Shown piece after piece: positions 42,500-51,949 of a stretch of DNA of 64,000 nt (position 1 is its first letter; each line of letters begins with the position of its first letter). A program made the translations under genes and the position numbers. The stretch comes from Craterilacuibacter sinensis. Lineage in GTDB: Bacteria > Pseudomonadota > Gammaproteobacteria > Burkholderiales > Chromobacteriaceae. The stretch covers positions 1-64,000 of the forward strand of contig NZ_WSSB01000013.1 of assembly GCF_009831765.1 (NCBI RefSeq). Reading direction: 5' to 3'. Below the pieces are notes generated by a model. It did not search any database. It saw nothing but the letters and a program-made list of their open reading frames with translations, and was not told where the DNA came from.

Positions 42500-44833
42500 A
42501 TGGGAGTGTGGCTTGTGCCAACCCTAACCCCACCGGATCCACCATCTTCTATCCGTCTACAGACGCTGCTGACGCGACGTTTTGTCTTGTTGATGACGGT
42601 ACTGGCTAGCCTGCTATTGCTTGCCAGCCTGTGTCTGCTCATTCTGTTTACGCATCTGAACGACAAGACCCTGATGCAGGCCGAGGCCGACAAGGCGACC
42701 CTGCTCTTGGCCTCCGAACGCGAACGCCTGCAGGCATTGGTGAAGGACTATGCCAGTTGGGATGATGCTTACCGTTATGTCAACCGTCCCGACCGCCGCT
42801 TTATCGAAACCAGTTTTTCCGATAGCTATCATGGTCTGGGTGTCGATTTCACCGCCATTTTTCGTCGTAATGGCGAGTTGTTGTACGTCGTTGCCGGTGA
42901 TAGCCATAGCCCCTTGTCGCCGGCATTGCTGCGTGCCTTGTCTGCGCCGGGTATCCAGAGCCAGAAACTGGCGGCGGGGGAGAGCGTCAAGCATCTGGCT
43001 TTTATCGGTTCACGCCCGGCGCAGCTGGCGCTGGCTGGCATCAGTACGACGGATGAAAGCGCCCCCAGCAACGGCATGATGGTGATGGGGCGTTATCTTG
43101 ACGGGGCCAATATGGCGCGGCTGGGTGCACAGGCCGGGCTGGACGTGGCGGTCGGGCAGGGGCCTGAGGCGGTGCGCGCTGGCTATGGCTGGGATGGGCG
43201 GGTGGATTATCGTCTTGTCCGCTCGCTTGCCGAGGCGCCGGGCTGGTCGCTGCAGATCGATAAGCAGCTGGATCACCGCATGCTGTTATGGCTGAGCGGT
43301 TTTTTTGCTTGCAGTATTGTTTTGCTGATTGCTACCGCCAGCTGGTGGATGCGCCGTTTTTTGCGCGAACTGGTGATTTATCGTATCGAGCAGTTTGCCC
43401 GCCTGGCCCGCGCCGGCGCGGGGAGCGAGACCCACTACTGGCCGGTTGAGGGGCACTGCGAACTGGATGATCTGGCGCAGGCTTACAACCGGCAAATGGA
43501 TGAGCTGGCCAGGGTGCGGGAGACGCTGCAGCTACAGGCCGTGACGGATCCGCTGACCCGGCTGGGAAACCGCTGGGCGCTGGAGCAGGCGCTGGCGGAA
43601 GTGGCAAGACGCAGCGACGGACAGGTCTATAGCCTGCTGCTGCTTGATCTGGATGGCTTCAAGCGGATTAACGACAGCCTGGGTCACCTGGTCGGTGACC
43701 AGCTGTTGCAGGCGCTGGCGGAGCTTCTACATCGTGTGCTGGATGGTCGCGGTATGTTGTTCCGTAGTGGCGGAGACGAATTTTGCGCATTGATCGCTGA
43801 TGATGCCGCCACCTTGTCCGCACATGTGACGCAGCGGCTACTTCCTGTCTTGCGTCAGCCCTTTATTGTGGGCCGCCACGAATTGAAGGTCACTGCGTCA
43901 ATAGGGCTGGCAAGCTGGCAAGCCGGCATGGAGGTGCTGGCTCTGATGCGCCATGCGTATCTTGCCATGTATGCCGCCAAGCAGCAGGGGCGGGATGGCT
44001 TGTGCGTATACCGTCAGGAGATGAGTGCCGCTGCCGATGAGCGTTTGTCGCAGGAACAGGCGTTGCGCAGTGCGGTGGCAAACGACGAGATCCGGCCGTG
44101 GTTCCAGCCGGTGGTGGATGCGGTGACAGGGCAGGTGGTGTCGCTGGAAATGCTGGCGCGCTGGTCCTTGAATGGCCACATGATTCCACCGCTGACATTT
44201 ATCCAGCTGGCCGAAGAAATCGGCTTGATCGGTACCCTGTGGGAGCAGATGCTGCGCCGGGCCTTGGTGGACTTCTGTGCGTTCCGTCTCTTGCAGCCTG
44301 CGCTCAAATTGCAGGTCAATCTGTCTGCGTTGCAGCTGCTGGAAGTGAATTTTGCCGCTCGATTGCAGGCGCTGATTGCCGGGCATGGTTTGCCGGTGGA
44401 TTCCGTTTCGATCGAAATTACCGAAAGTGCGACGCTGGATGAACTGCCCCTGGCCGGGCAGACGCTGGCCGAACTGGTGGGCCTAGGCATAGGCTTGCAT
44501 CTGGATGATTTCGGCACCGGCTACTCGTCCATGGCGCGGCTATGCGCGCTGCCGTTTGATACGCTCAAGCTGGATCGCAGTTTTGTCCAGTTGCTGGGCG
44601 CCGGGGATGACACGCTGGCGCGCACCGTGTACGACATGGCACAGGGCATGGGGCTGGCATTGATTGCCGAAGGTGTGGAAACCGTCGAGGAGTGCCGGCA
44701 GTTGCGTGCGATAGGCTACCGGCAGATACAGGGTTATCTGTTTGCCCGCCCGATGGATGGTGTGGCCATGCTCGCCTGGCTGGGCGAGACTCATGATTGG
44801 GCGCCGCTTGAACGGCCTGTTGCTGCGGTTTAG
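42500..44833 (+). CDS. CHASE4-GGDEF-EAL c-di-GMP turnover protein
   Basis: The 777-aa membrane protein has a helix (about 28-50), a CHASE4-type periplasmic sensor (about 55-255; KDYASWDDAYRYVN), a second helix (about 262-282), a HAMP-like linker, then a GGDEF domain (about 345-505) with intact active site RSGGDEF and DxD-type LDLDGFKRIND, and an EAL domain (about 525-765) where the opening motif is LEMLARW instead of EALLR but the remaining motifs are kept (LDDFGTGYSS, KLDRSF, IAEGVE). Either activity may dominate. The start is uncertain: ATG 42500 or GTG 42515, the latter with GGGAG at better spacing. Confidence 0.9.
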   Translation: MGVWLVPTLTPPDPPSSIRLQTLLTRRFVLLMTVLASLLLLASLCLLILFTHLNDKTLMQAEADKATLLLASERERLQALVKDYASWDDAYRYVNRPDRRFIETSFSDSYHGLGVDFTAIFRRNGELLYVVAGDSHSPLSPALLRALSAPGIQSQKLAAGESVKHLAFIGSRPAQLALAGISTTDESAPSNGMMVMGRYLDGANMARLGAQAGLDVAVGQGPEAVRAGYGWDGRVDYRLVRSLAEAPGWSLQIDKQLDHRMLLWLSGFFACSIVLLIATASWWMRRFLRELVIYRIEQFARLARAGAGSETHYWPVEGHCELDDLAQAYNRQMDELARVRETLQLQAVTDPLTRLGNRWALEQALAEVARRSDGQVYSLLLLDLDGFKRINDSLGHLVGDQLLQALAELLHRVLDGRGMLFRSGGDEFCALIADDAATLSAHVTQRLLPVLRQPFIVGRHELKVTASIGLASWQAGMEVLALMRHAYLAMYAAKQQGRDGLCVYRQEMSAAADERLSQEQALRSAVANDEIRPWFQPVVDAVTGQVVSLEMLARWSLNGHMIPPLTFIQLAEEIGLIGTLWEQMLRRALVDFCAFRLLQPALKLQVNLSALQLLEVNFAARLQALIAGHGLPVDSVSIEITESATLDELPLAGQTLAELVGLGIGLHLDDFGTGYSSMARLCALPFDTLKLDRSFVQLLGAGDDTLARTVYDMAQGMGLALIAEGVETVEECRQLRAIGYRQIQGYLFARPMDGVAMLAWLGETHDWAPLERPVAAV

Positions 44834-44846
44834 CGAGTGTGCCATG

Positions 44847-44890
44847 GCCTGTACTGAGCGTCTGTCCATCGCTCAGTACAGGCTGATTTT
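44847..44890 (+). terminator. Strong terminator after the GGDEF-EAL gene
   Basis: GCCTGTACTGAGCG and CGCTCAGTACAGGC are a perfect 14-base-pair stem with a 9-base loop, followed by TGATTTTT. It reaches the stop codon of the convergent thrB. Confidence 0.88.
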
Positions 44891-45828
44891 TACAGCCAGA
44901 AATCCGTGCGCCTGCTGTAGTCCACAATCAGCTGGCGAAATACCGCCGGGTCCTTGGTAAAGGTCAGCTCGCCTGCAGGCGGGAAGTGCAGATCCAAGAG
45001 GCGCGACACCCAAAAGCGCAAGGCACCGGCCCGCAGCATCACTGGCCAGTTTTGCTCTTCTTCCGCCGTGAGCGGCCGCACCTTGCGGTAGCCATCCAGC
45101 AGCGCACGCGCCAGCGTATCGTCTATCGTGCCATCGGCCTTGCGCGCCCAGTCATTCAGTGCGATCGCCACGTCGTACAGCAGTACATCGTTGCAGGCAT
45201 AGTAAAAGTCGATAAAGCCGGCAATGGCCTCGCCCTTCATCAGCACATTATCCTTGAACAGGTCGGCATGGATCACGCCTGAGGGCAGATGATCGAAGCG
45301 GTGGCTGTCCTGCAGCTGGATCTCTGCGCGCAGCATGGCCGCGTCACTGTCCGGCAGCCTGGCGTAAAGCGTCTGCGCCGCCTGGCTCCACCAGCGCGGG
45401 CCGCGCGGGTTTTTCATTTTGAGGGTGAAGGTGTCGCCGGCACGGTGCAAGGTGGCCAGCATCTCGCCCAGCGCCCGGCATTGCGTCGCCGAGGGCTCGC
45501 TGACATCGGCGCCATCCAGACAGGTGACCAGGCAGGCCGGCTTGCCGCACAGCATGGAGGCCAGCCGGTCGGTATTGTCGGCGACAGGTGCCGGGCAGGC
45601 GACGCCATGGCGCGACAGATGGCTCATCAGTTGCAGATAGTAGGGCAGTTCGTGCAGTTGCAGCGCTTCAAACAGCGTCAGCACATAACGGCCGTGTGTG
45701 GTGGTGACGAAATAATTGGTATTGGTGATACCGGCAGCGATGCCTTTCAGATCGACCAGCTCGCCCAGCGCATAGCCGGCGAGCCAGTCTGTCAGCGCCT
45801 GTTTTGTAACCGAGGTGTAAACCGACAT
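44890..45828 (-). CDS. thrB: Homoserine kinase (type II, APH-like fold)
   Basis: The 312-aa enzyme makes O-phosphohomoserine for threonine synthesis. It belongs to the aminoglycoside-phosphotransferase-like family used by Neisseria and other betaproteobacteria rather than the GHMP family. The phosphotransfer motif VIHADLFKDNVLM (catalytic Asp) and AGFIDFYYACNDVLLYDVAIALNDW (metal Asp) are evident, and the N-terminus KGIAAGITNTNYFVTT matches. It precedes nothing downstream; the DUF2782 gene is 9 bases upstream. Confidence 0.94.
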   Translation of the reverse strand: MSVYTSVTKQALTDWLAGYALGELVDLKGIAAGITNTNYFVTTTHGRYVLTLFEALQLHELPYYLQLMSHLSRHGVACPAPVADNTDRLASMLCGKPACLVTCLDGADVSEPSATQCRALGEMLATLHRAGDTFTLKMKNPRGPRWWSQAAQTLYARLPDSDAAMLRAEIQLQDSHRFDHLPSGVIHADLFKDNVLMKGEAIAGFIDFYYACNDVLLYDVAIALNDWARKADGTIDDTLARALLDGYRKVRPLTAEEEQNWPVMLRAGALRFWVSRLLDLHFPPAGELTFTKDPAVFRQLIVDYSRRTDFWL

Positions 45829-45837
45829 GCTTCGTCC

Positions 45838-46161
45838 TTAGAATCGCATCAAGACCCATTGCGGGATAACGATGCGGCGTGCCGGATCGATCTGCTTGAG
45901 GTTGCCGGTGCCATCATCGTCGACCAGATAGTAGGGAAAGCCGATCGATGGCGTCACCTTGATCATATAGAGCAGGCCGTTGATGCGGTATTCCTCTATT
46001 TTGTCCGCGCCTTTCTGGATAATGCGCACCTCGGGCTCGGGGCCGGCGCCCTCAATCATGCCGTCGGCGATGGCCGGTGGCGGGGGAACGGGAGCGGCCG
46101 GCGGGGTGTCGGCCAGTACCAGCGGGCTGGCAAGCGTCAGGACAAGCAAAAGGTGGCGCAT
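45838..46161 (-). CDS. DUF2782 secreted small protein
   Basis: The 107-aa protein has a signal peptide (about 1-17, LASPLVLA), a Pro-rich linker (PPAAPVPPPPAIADG) and the DUF2782 domain (about 44-107: PEVRIIQKGADKIEEYRINGLLYMIKVTPSIGFPYYLVDDDG to IVIPQWVLMRF). The family occurs beside polA and thrB in betaproteobacteria; function is unknown. ATG 46161 follows AAGGAAACC. Confidence 0.85.
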   Translation of the reverse strand: MRHLLLVLTLASPLVLADTPPAAPVPPPPAIADGMIEGAGPEPEVRIIQKGADKIEEYRINGLLYMIKVTPSIGFPYYLVDDDGTGNLKQIDPARRIVIPQWVLMRF

Positions 46162-46178
46162 AGTGGTTTCCTTGGTGC

Positions 46179-46907
46179 TCAAAGATTGAGCAGTTGTTCG
46201 TTTTCTTCGGGCAGCGCCTCGAAGCCACGGGTTTCGTAATACTTGAAAATGGTGTCGACAATGGCCTGAGGCTCATCGATCAGCTGCACCAGATCAAGGT
46301 CGGCTGCGGCTATCATGCCGCCGTCGACCAATTGGGCGCGTATCCAGTCGAGCAGGCCCTGCCAGAATTCGCTGCCGCATAAAATAATGGGAATCTTGCG
46401 GCTTTTGCCGGTCTGCACCAGTGTCAGTGCCTCGAACATTTCGTCCAGTGTACCAAAGCCGCCGGGCATCACCACGTAGGCGATGGCGTATTTGACGAAC
46501 ATCACCTTGCGGCTGAAGAAATGATTGAATTTGAGGCTGAGGTCCTGATACGGGTTGGGCGTCTGCTCGTGCGGCAGTACGATATTGAGCGCAACCGACG
46601 GGCTGCGCCCGTAAAATGCCCCCTTATTGGCCGCCTCCATAATGCCGGGGCCGCCGCCGGAGATGACCGAGAAGCCGGCGTCCGACAACAGGCGGGCGAC
46701 TTCCTCGGTCAGCTTATAATAACGCTGGTCGCGCGCGGTACGCGCGCTGCCGAAAATACTGACTGCAGGCGTGATACCCTGCAGTTCTTCTGCCGACTCA
46801 ACAAATTCCGACAATATCTTCATCACGTGCCAGGCCTCGCGGGCACGGAAGCGTTGCATCATCTCGTAGCGGTCGCTGCTGGGCGGCAACTTATCGGACA
46901 AGCTCAT
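46179..46907 (-). CDS. LOG-family nucleotide 5'-monophosphate nucleosidase/phosphoribohydrolase
   Basis: The 242-aa protein has the two LOG motifs, SGGGPGIMEAANKGA and PGGFGTLDEMFE, that bind nucleotide and cleave the N-glycosidic bond; family members release nucleobases from AMP or cytokinin ribotides. An N-terminal helical extension (1-45) is common in the Gram-negative TIGR00730 form. Its start is only 14 bases from the divergent polA start. GAGG lies 8 bases before ATG 46907. Confidence 0.9.
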   Translation of the reverse strand: MSLSDKLPPSSDRYEMMQRFRAREAWHVMKILSEFVESAEELQGITPAVSIFGSARTARDQRYYKLTEEVARLLSDAGFSVISGGGPGIMEAANKGAFYGRSPSVALNIVLPHEQTPNPYQDLSLKFNHFFSRKVMFVKYAIAYVVMPGGFGTLDEMFEALTLVQTGKSRKIPIILCGSEFWQGLLDWIRAQLVDGGMIAAADLDLVQLIDEPQAIVDTIFKYYETRGFEALPEENEQLLNL

Positions 46908-46921
46908 CTTAAAAGCCTCTT

Positions 46922-49723
46922 ATGAAAACACTGCTGCTGATTGACGGCTCTTCTTATCTTTATCGCGCCTTCCATGCCATGCCGGATATGCGCTCGCCCG
47001 ATGGCAAGCCCATGGGTGCGGTATACGGCATGGTGAACATGTTGCGCCGGCTGGAAAAGGAGGTGGCTTCCGATTATAGCGCCTGCATATTCGATGCTAA
47101 AGGCAAGACTTTCCGCGACGAGCTGTATCCCGAGTACAAGGCACAGCGTCCGTCCATGCCGGAAGACCTGGCAAGCCAGGTCGAAGCGGTGCATGCGGTG
47201 GTCGAGGCACTGGGCTGGCCCAAGCTGGTGGTGGGCGGGGTCGAGGCCGATGACGTGATCGGCACCCTGGCCCATGCCGGCGAAAAGGCAGGTATGAAGG
47301 TCATTGTCTCGACCGGCGACAAGGATATTGCGCAGCTGGTGACGCCCGCCGTGACGCTGGTCAATACCATGACGAATGAGGTGCTGGATGAGGCCGGGGT
47401 ACTGGCCAAGTTTGGCGTTCCGCCTGAACGCATCATCGATTATCTGACGCTGATTGGCGACAAGGTCGACAACGTGCCTGGCGTGGACAAATGCGGCCCC
47501 AAGACCGCGCTCAAGTGGCTGGCCGAATACGACACGCTGGCGGGCGTGATGGCCAACGCCGACAAGATAGGCGGCAAGGTGGGCGAAAACCTGCGCGCGG
47601 TGCTGGATTGGCTGCCCAAGGGTCGCGAGCTGATTACCATCAAATGCGATGTCGACCTGGCCGGACATATGGCGCACGGCATGGACAGCCTGGTTCATGG
47701 CCGGCGCGATGTGGCGCGTCTGGCTGAATTGTTCCAGCAATTCGGCTTCCGGACCTTTTACCGCGAGCTGATGGAGGAGGGCGGTGCCGCCAGCGTTGCT
47801 GTGGCGCCTGCCGTGGCCAAACCTGCGCCGGCACTGCATACGACCGATGACCTGTTTGACTCTCCTGCCCCGCTTGGCGAGGTGGTGGCCCAAGCCTTGC
47901 CGCTGGCCGCGCCCTTGGAGCGCGACTACCAGATGATCACCACGCCCGCCCAGCTGGATGTATGGCTGGATAAGCTAAAGCATGCCGAGCTGGTGTCGGT
48001 CGACACCGAAACCACCAGCCTGGAGCCGATGGCGGCGCGCATTGTGGGGCTTAGCCTGTCGGTACAGGCCGCAGAAGCGGCGTATATCCCGCTACGGCAT
48101 GATTACCCCGGTGTGCCCGATCAGCTGGATCTGGAAGATACCCTGGCCAGACTCAAGCCGTGGCTGGAAGATGCCGGCCGGAAAAAAGTGGGGCAGAACC
48201 TCAAGTACGACCGCCATGTATTTGCCAACCACGGCATTACCCTTGCCGGCGTGGTTGACGACACCATGCTGGCAAGCTACGTAGTCGAGAGCCATCAGCG
48301 CCACAATATGGATGATCTGGCCCGCCGCCATCTGGGTGAAACCACCATCGCCTACGAAGACATCTGCGGCAAGGGCGCCAAGCAGATCGGCTTTGCCGAA
48401 GTCGATCTGGACACCGCCACCCGCTACGCCGCCGAAGATGCCGACATTACCCTGCGCCTGAATGCGGTGTTCAAGCCCATGCTGCAAGGCAAGCTGGCCT
48501 CGGTCTATCGCGATATCGAGCTGCCCGTGGCTGAAGTGTTGTTCATTATGGAACGCCATGGTGTGTTGATCGACCGTGACCGCCTGCATGCGCAAAGCCA
48601 TAGTCTGGGGCTGGAGATGCTGACGCTGGAAACGAAGATCCATGATCTGGCCGGGCAGAGCTTTAATATCAATTCGCCCAAGCAGATGCAGGAAATCCTG
48701 TTCGGCAAGCTGGGCATTCCGACCAAGGGCGTGAAAAAAACCGCCAGTGGTGGCTATTCCACCGATGAATCGGTGCTGGAAGCGCTGGCGCTGGATTACC
48801 CGCTGCCCAAGCTGATCCTTGCGTACCGCAGCCTGGCCAAGCTCAAGTCAACTTATACCGACAAGCTCCCCTTGCTGATTCATCCACAGACCGGGCGTGT
48901 GCATACAAGTTATTCACAGGCTGTCGCCGTCACCGGGCGTTTGTCCAGCTCGGACCCTAATCTGCAGAACATTCCGGTGCGCACCGAAGAAGGGCGCCGT
49001 GTGCGCGAGGCCTTTATCGCGCCGCCGGGCTCATGCATCGTGTCGGCCGACTACTCGCAAGTCGAACTGAGGATTATGGCCCACCTGTCGGACGACGCGG
49101 GCATGCTGGCCGCCTTTGCCGCAGGGGAAGATATTCACCGTGCCACCGCCGCCGAAGTGTTCGGCGTCAGCCTGGAGGAGGTCAGTAGCGAGCAGCGCCG
49201 TGCAGCCAAGGCCATCAACTTCGGCCTGATCTACGGCATGAGCGCATTCGGCCTGGCTGCCCAGCTGGATATCGAGCGCAGCGCCGCGCAGCAGTATATC
49301 GACCGTTATTTCATGCGTTACCCCGGCGTGGCCGACTATATGGCGCGCACCCGCGAGTCGGCGCGTGAACTGGGCTATGTGGAAACCGCCTTCGGCCGCC
49401 GCCTGTATCTGCCGGAAATCCGCGGTGCTAACCCCATGCGCCGTGCCGGCGCCGAGCGCGCGGCGATTAATGCCCCGATGCAGGGCACAGCGGCGGATCT
49501 GATCAAACTGGCGATGATTGCGGTACAGGGCTGGTTGCAGCGCGAAAAACTGGCCAGCAAGCTGATTATGCAGGTGCACGACGAACTGGTGCTGGAAGTG
49601 CCCATGGCCGAGCTGGATCTGGTCAAGGTCAAACTGCCCGAGCTGATGGCCGGGGTGGCGGCGCTGAAAGTACCGTTGCTGGCCGAAGTCGGTGCCGGCG
49701 ATAGCTGGGGGGCGGCGCATTAA
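46922..49723 (+). CDS. polA: DNA polymerase I
   Basis: The full 933-aa protein has an N-terminal 5'-3' exonuclease (LLIDGSSYLYRAFHAMP, VGGVEADDVIGTLA, STGDKDIAQLV, DYLTLIGDKVDNVPG), a 3'-5' exonuclease with the catalytic DTETT, and the polymerase motifs A (SADYSQVELRIMAHLS), B (RRAAKAINFGLIYGMSAFG) and C (QVHDELVLEVP). The 3'-5' domain looks active because its DxE motif is intact. It is divergent from the LOG gene and about 70 bases before cysG. Confidence 0.98.
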   Translation: MKTLLLIDGSSYLYRAFHAMPDMRSPDGKPMGAVYGMVNMLRRLEKEVASDYSACIFDAKGKTFRDELYPEYKAQRPSMPEDLASQVEAVHAVVEALGWPKLVVGGVEADDVIGTLAHAGEKAGMKVIVSTGDKDIAQLVTPAVTLVNTMTNEVLDEAGVLAKFGVPPERIIDYLTLIGDKVDNVPGVDKCGPKTALKWLAEYDTLAGVMANADKIGGKVGENLRAVLDWLPKGRELITIKCDVDLAGHMAHGMDSLVHGRRDVARLAELFQQFGFRTFYRELMEEGGAASVAVAPAVAKPAPALHTTDDLFDSPAPLGEVVAQALPLAAPLERDYQMITTPAQLDVWLDKLKHAELVSVDTETTSLEPMAARIVGLSLSVQAAEAAYIPLRHDYPGVPDQLDLEDTLARLKPWLEDAGRKKVGQNLKYDRHVFANHGITLAGVVDDTMLASYVVESHQRHNMDDLARRHLGETTIAYEDICGKGAKQIGFAEVDLDTATRYAAEDADITLRLNAVFKPMLQGKLASVYRDIELPVAEVLFIMERHGVLIDRDRLHAQSHSLGLEMLTLETKIHDLAGQSFNINSPKQMQEILFGKLGIPTKGVKKTASGGYSTDESVLEALALDYPLPKLILAYRSLAKLKSTYTDKLPLLIHPQTGRVHTSYSQAVAVTGRLSSSDPNLQNIPVRTEEGRRVREAFIAPPGSCIVSADYSQVELRIMAHLSDDAGMLAAFAAGEDIHRATAAEVFGVSLEEVSSEQRRAAKAINFGLIYGMSAFGLAAQLDIERSAAQQYIDRYFMRYPGVADYMARTRESARELGYVETAFGRRLYLPEIRGANPMRRAGAERAAINAPMQGTAADLIKLAMIAVQGWLQREKLASKLIMQVHDELVLEVPMAELDLVKVKLPELMAGVAALKVPLLAEVGAGDSWGAAH

Positions 49724-49746
49724 GTACTGGTACAGAAGAGGCATCC

Positions 49747-49767
49747 ATACCCGGTTTCAGGGTATGC
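49747..49767. other. Short hairpin after polA
   Basis: CATACCC and GGGTATG form a 7-base-pair stem with a GGTTTCA loop. There is no T run; it may stabilise the polA mRNA end or be a weak terminator before cysG. Confidence 0.4.
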
Positions 49768-49795
49768 TATTGGCCTGATATGTTGGAGCCGGGCT

Positions 49796-51187
49796 GTGGA
49801 TTACTTTCCGATTTTCATGAAGTTGCAGGATCAGGCCTGTCTGCTGGTCGGTGGCGGAGAAGTCGCCTTGCGCAAGGCGCGCTTGCTGCGTAGTGCCGGC
49901 GCGCGCTTGCGCATTATTGCGCCCGAGCTTACGCCCGAGCTGGCCGCGTGGGTGGCCGCAGGCGAGGTGGAGCATATTGCTGCGGCTTTTAGGCCGGAGA
50001 TGCTGGGACACCCGCAACTGGTGATTGCCGCAACGAATGCGCGCGAGGTGAACCAGCAGGTGACGGATGCGGCCAAGGCCGCCGGCATTCCGGTGAATGT
50101 GGTGGATGACCCGGAGCTCTCCAGCTTCATTACACCGGCCATTATTGACCGCTCGCCCATGGTGATTGCCGTGTCGACCGGTGGCAAGGTGCCGGTGCTG
50201 GCGCGGCTGATGCGTGCGCGGCTGGAGAGCCTGATTCCGGCTGGGTATGGCGCGCTGGCACGCTTTGCCGGTGACTGGCGCGAGCGGGTCAAGGCACGCT
50301 TTAGCCAGGTAGACGAGCGCCGTGCCTTCTGGGAGGCGGTGCTGCAAGGGCCGCTGGCCGAGGCGGTGATGGCGGGCAGCGATGGCGGCGATGTCGAAAT
50401 GGATGCTTTGCTGGCCAGCAACGCGCGCTGGCACGCCGGTTGCGTCTATCTGGTGGGCGCAGGACCGGGCAACCCCGACCTGCTGACTTTCCGCGCTTTG
50501 CGCCTGATGCAGCAAGCCGATGTGGTGCTGTACGACAAGCTGGTCGCGCCCGAGCTATTGGAGTTGGTGCGCCGTGATGCCGAGCGTATCTATGTGGGCA
50601 AGGCGCGCGCTGATCACACCTTGCCGCAGGACGATATCAACAGCCTGATGGTCAGCCTGGCCAAGGCCGGGCGTCGTGTATTGCGGCTGAAGGGCGGCGA
50701 CCCGTTTACTTTTGGTCGTGGCGGCGAGGAGATCGATACGCTGGCCGCCGAAGGGATTCCGTTTGAAGTGGTGCCGGGCATTACCTCGGCGTCGGGTGCG
50801 GCTGCCTATGCCGGCATCCCGCTTACGCACCGCGACTACGCTCAGTCGGTGGTGTTTGTGACTGGCCATATGAAGGACGGCAGCTTCAACCTCGACTGGC
50901 CGGCACTGACCCGGCCACAGCAGACGGTCGTGGTGTATATGGGCTTGAGTCATATTCAGGGGCTATGCGACGGTTTTATCCTGCATGGCAAGGCGGCCGA
51001 TACGCCGGCGGCGATTGTCGAGCAGGCCACCACCGTGCGCCAGCGCACGCTGACCGGCACGCTGGCCGATCTGCCTGCGCTGGCGCAGGCACACGGCATT
51101 GCCTCGCCGGCGCTGATTATTGTCGGCGAGGTGGTGCGCTTGTCGGATCGTCTGGCTTGGTACCGCCGCAAGCCAGCGGGCGGCTGA
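49796..51187 (+). CDS. cysG: Trifunctional sirohaem synthase CysG
   Basis: The 463-aa protein combines an NAD-dependent precorrin-2 dehydrogenase and ferrochelatase (about 1-200; ACLLVGGGEVALRKARLL, VIAATNAREVN, SSFITPAIIDRSPMVIAVSTGGKVPVLAR) with a SAM uroporphyrinogen III methyltransferase (about 215-455; VYLVGAGPGNPDLLTFRALRL, RLKGGDPFTFGRGGEEID, VPGITSASGAAAYAGIPLTHRD). It makes sirohaem for sulfite and nitrite reductases. The start is GTG 49796. Confidence 0.95.
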   Translation: MDYFPIFMKLQDQACLLVGGGEVALRKARLLRSAGARLRIIAPELTPELAAWVAAGEVEHIAAAFRPEMLGHPQLVIAATNAREVNQQVTDAAKAAGIPVNVVDDPELSSFITPAIIDRSPMVIAVSTGGKVPVLARLMRARLESLIPAGYGALARFAGDWRERVKARFSQVDERRAFWEAVLQGPLAEAVMAGSDGGDVEMDALLASNARWHAGCVYLVGAGPGNPDLLTFRALRLMQQADVVLYDKLVAPELLELVRRDAERIYVGKARADHTLPQDDINSLMVSLAKAGRRVLRLKGGDPFTFGRGGEEIDTLAAEGIPFEVVPGITSASGAAAYAGIPLTHRDYAQSVVFVTGHMKDGSFNLDWPALTRPQQTVVVYMGLSHIQGLCDGFILHGKAADTPAAIVEQATTVRQRTLTGTLADLPALAQAHGIASPALIIVGEVVRLSDRLAWYRRKPAGG

Positions 51188-51234
51188 TACAATTACCGTC
51201 ATCTGCGACGGGTAAAATAACAGGGAGCACCACC

Positions 51235-51636
51235 ATGATCGGCATTTTGCTGATTACCCATTACACCTTGGGCGACAGTCTGCTGGAGTGTGCCAGCCAT
51301 GTGCTGGGGCATGTGCCGGCGAATGCCCGTGCGCTGGCCGTCGCCTGCGATGCCGAGCCGGCTGCGGTGCAGCAATCGGCACAGGCATTGATCGCATCGC
51401 TGGATAGCGGCAACGGCGTGCTGGTGTTGTCGGACATGTTGGGTGGCACGCCGGCCAATATTGCCGGCCGGCTGGCGCTCCACGGCAAGGTCGCGGTGGT
51501 CAGCGGTGCCAATCTGCCCATGCTGGTGCGTGCCCTGTGTTATGCGGACAACCCGCTGGAAATGGTCGTGGCCAAGGCCATGAGTGGCGGAGAAGAGGGC
51601 GTACAGCTTATGGATAACGGGGAGCAAGATGCTTAA
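51235..51636 (+). CDS. PTS EIIA component of the mannose family
   Basis: The 133-aa ManX-type EIIA has the phosphorylated His9 in GILLITHYTLGDSLLE and the family motif VLVLSDMLGGTPANIAGRLA. As in other betaproteobacteria it is encoded with HPr and EI but without EIIB/C/D permease genes, which points to a regulatory PTS. Its end overlaps the ptsH start by 8 bases. Confidence 0.9.
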   Translation: MIGILLITHYTLGDSLLECASHVLGHVPANARALAVACDAEPAAVQQSAQALIASLDSGNGVLVLSDMLGGTPANIAGRLALHGKVAVVSGANLPMLVRALCYADNPLEMVVAKAMSGGEEGVQLMDNGEQDA

Positions 51637-51898
51637 ACAAGAAGTCGAAATCATCAATAAATTGGGTCTGCATGCGCGGGCTTCCAGCAAGTTCACCCAG
51701 ACTGCCGGCCGTTTCAAGAGCGAGGTATGGATTGCGCGCAATGGCCGCCGCGTCAACGGCAAAAGCATTATGGGGGTGATGATGCTGGCGGCGGGTAAAG
51801 GATCTACCGTCGAGCTGGAAGTGAATGGCCAGGACGAAACGGATGCACTGGCCGCATTATTGGGTTTGATCAATAACCGCTTCGACGAAGCGGAGTAA
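51629..51898 (+). CDS. ptsH: Phosphocarrier protein HPr
   Basis: The 89-aa protein has the active-site His in NKLGLHARASSKF and the regulatory Ser in NGKSIMGVMMLAAG, a site used by HPr kinase/phosphorylase. ATG 51629 is chosen because GGAG lies just upstream and the family begins there. It carries phosphate from EI to EIIA. Confidence 0.95.
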   Translation: MLKQEVEIINKLGLHARASSKFTQTAGRFKSEVWIARNGRRVNGKSIMGVMMLAAGKGSTVELEVNGQDETDALAALLGLINNRFDEAE

Positions 51899-51949
51899 GT
51901 TCGGCGTACCAAGGCACGCGTTAAAACCAATATCGGGGAGAGAAGGGGC

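Noticed and set aside
42500-44833. Treating the GGDEF-EAL protein as an inactive receptor like LapD
   Set aside because: The GGDEF motif and nearly all EAL residues are intact, unlike in the lapD product.
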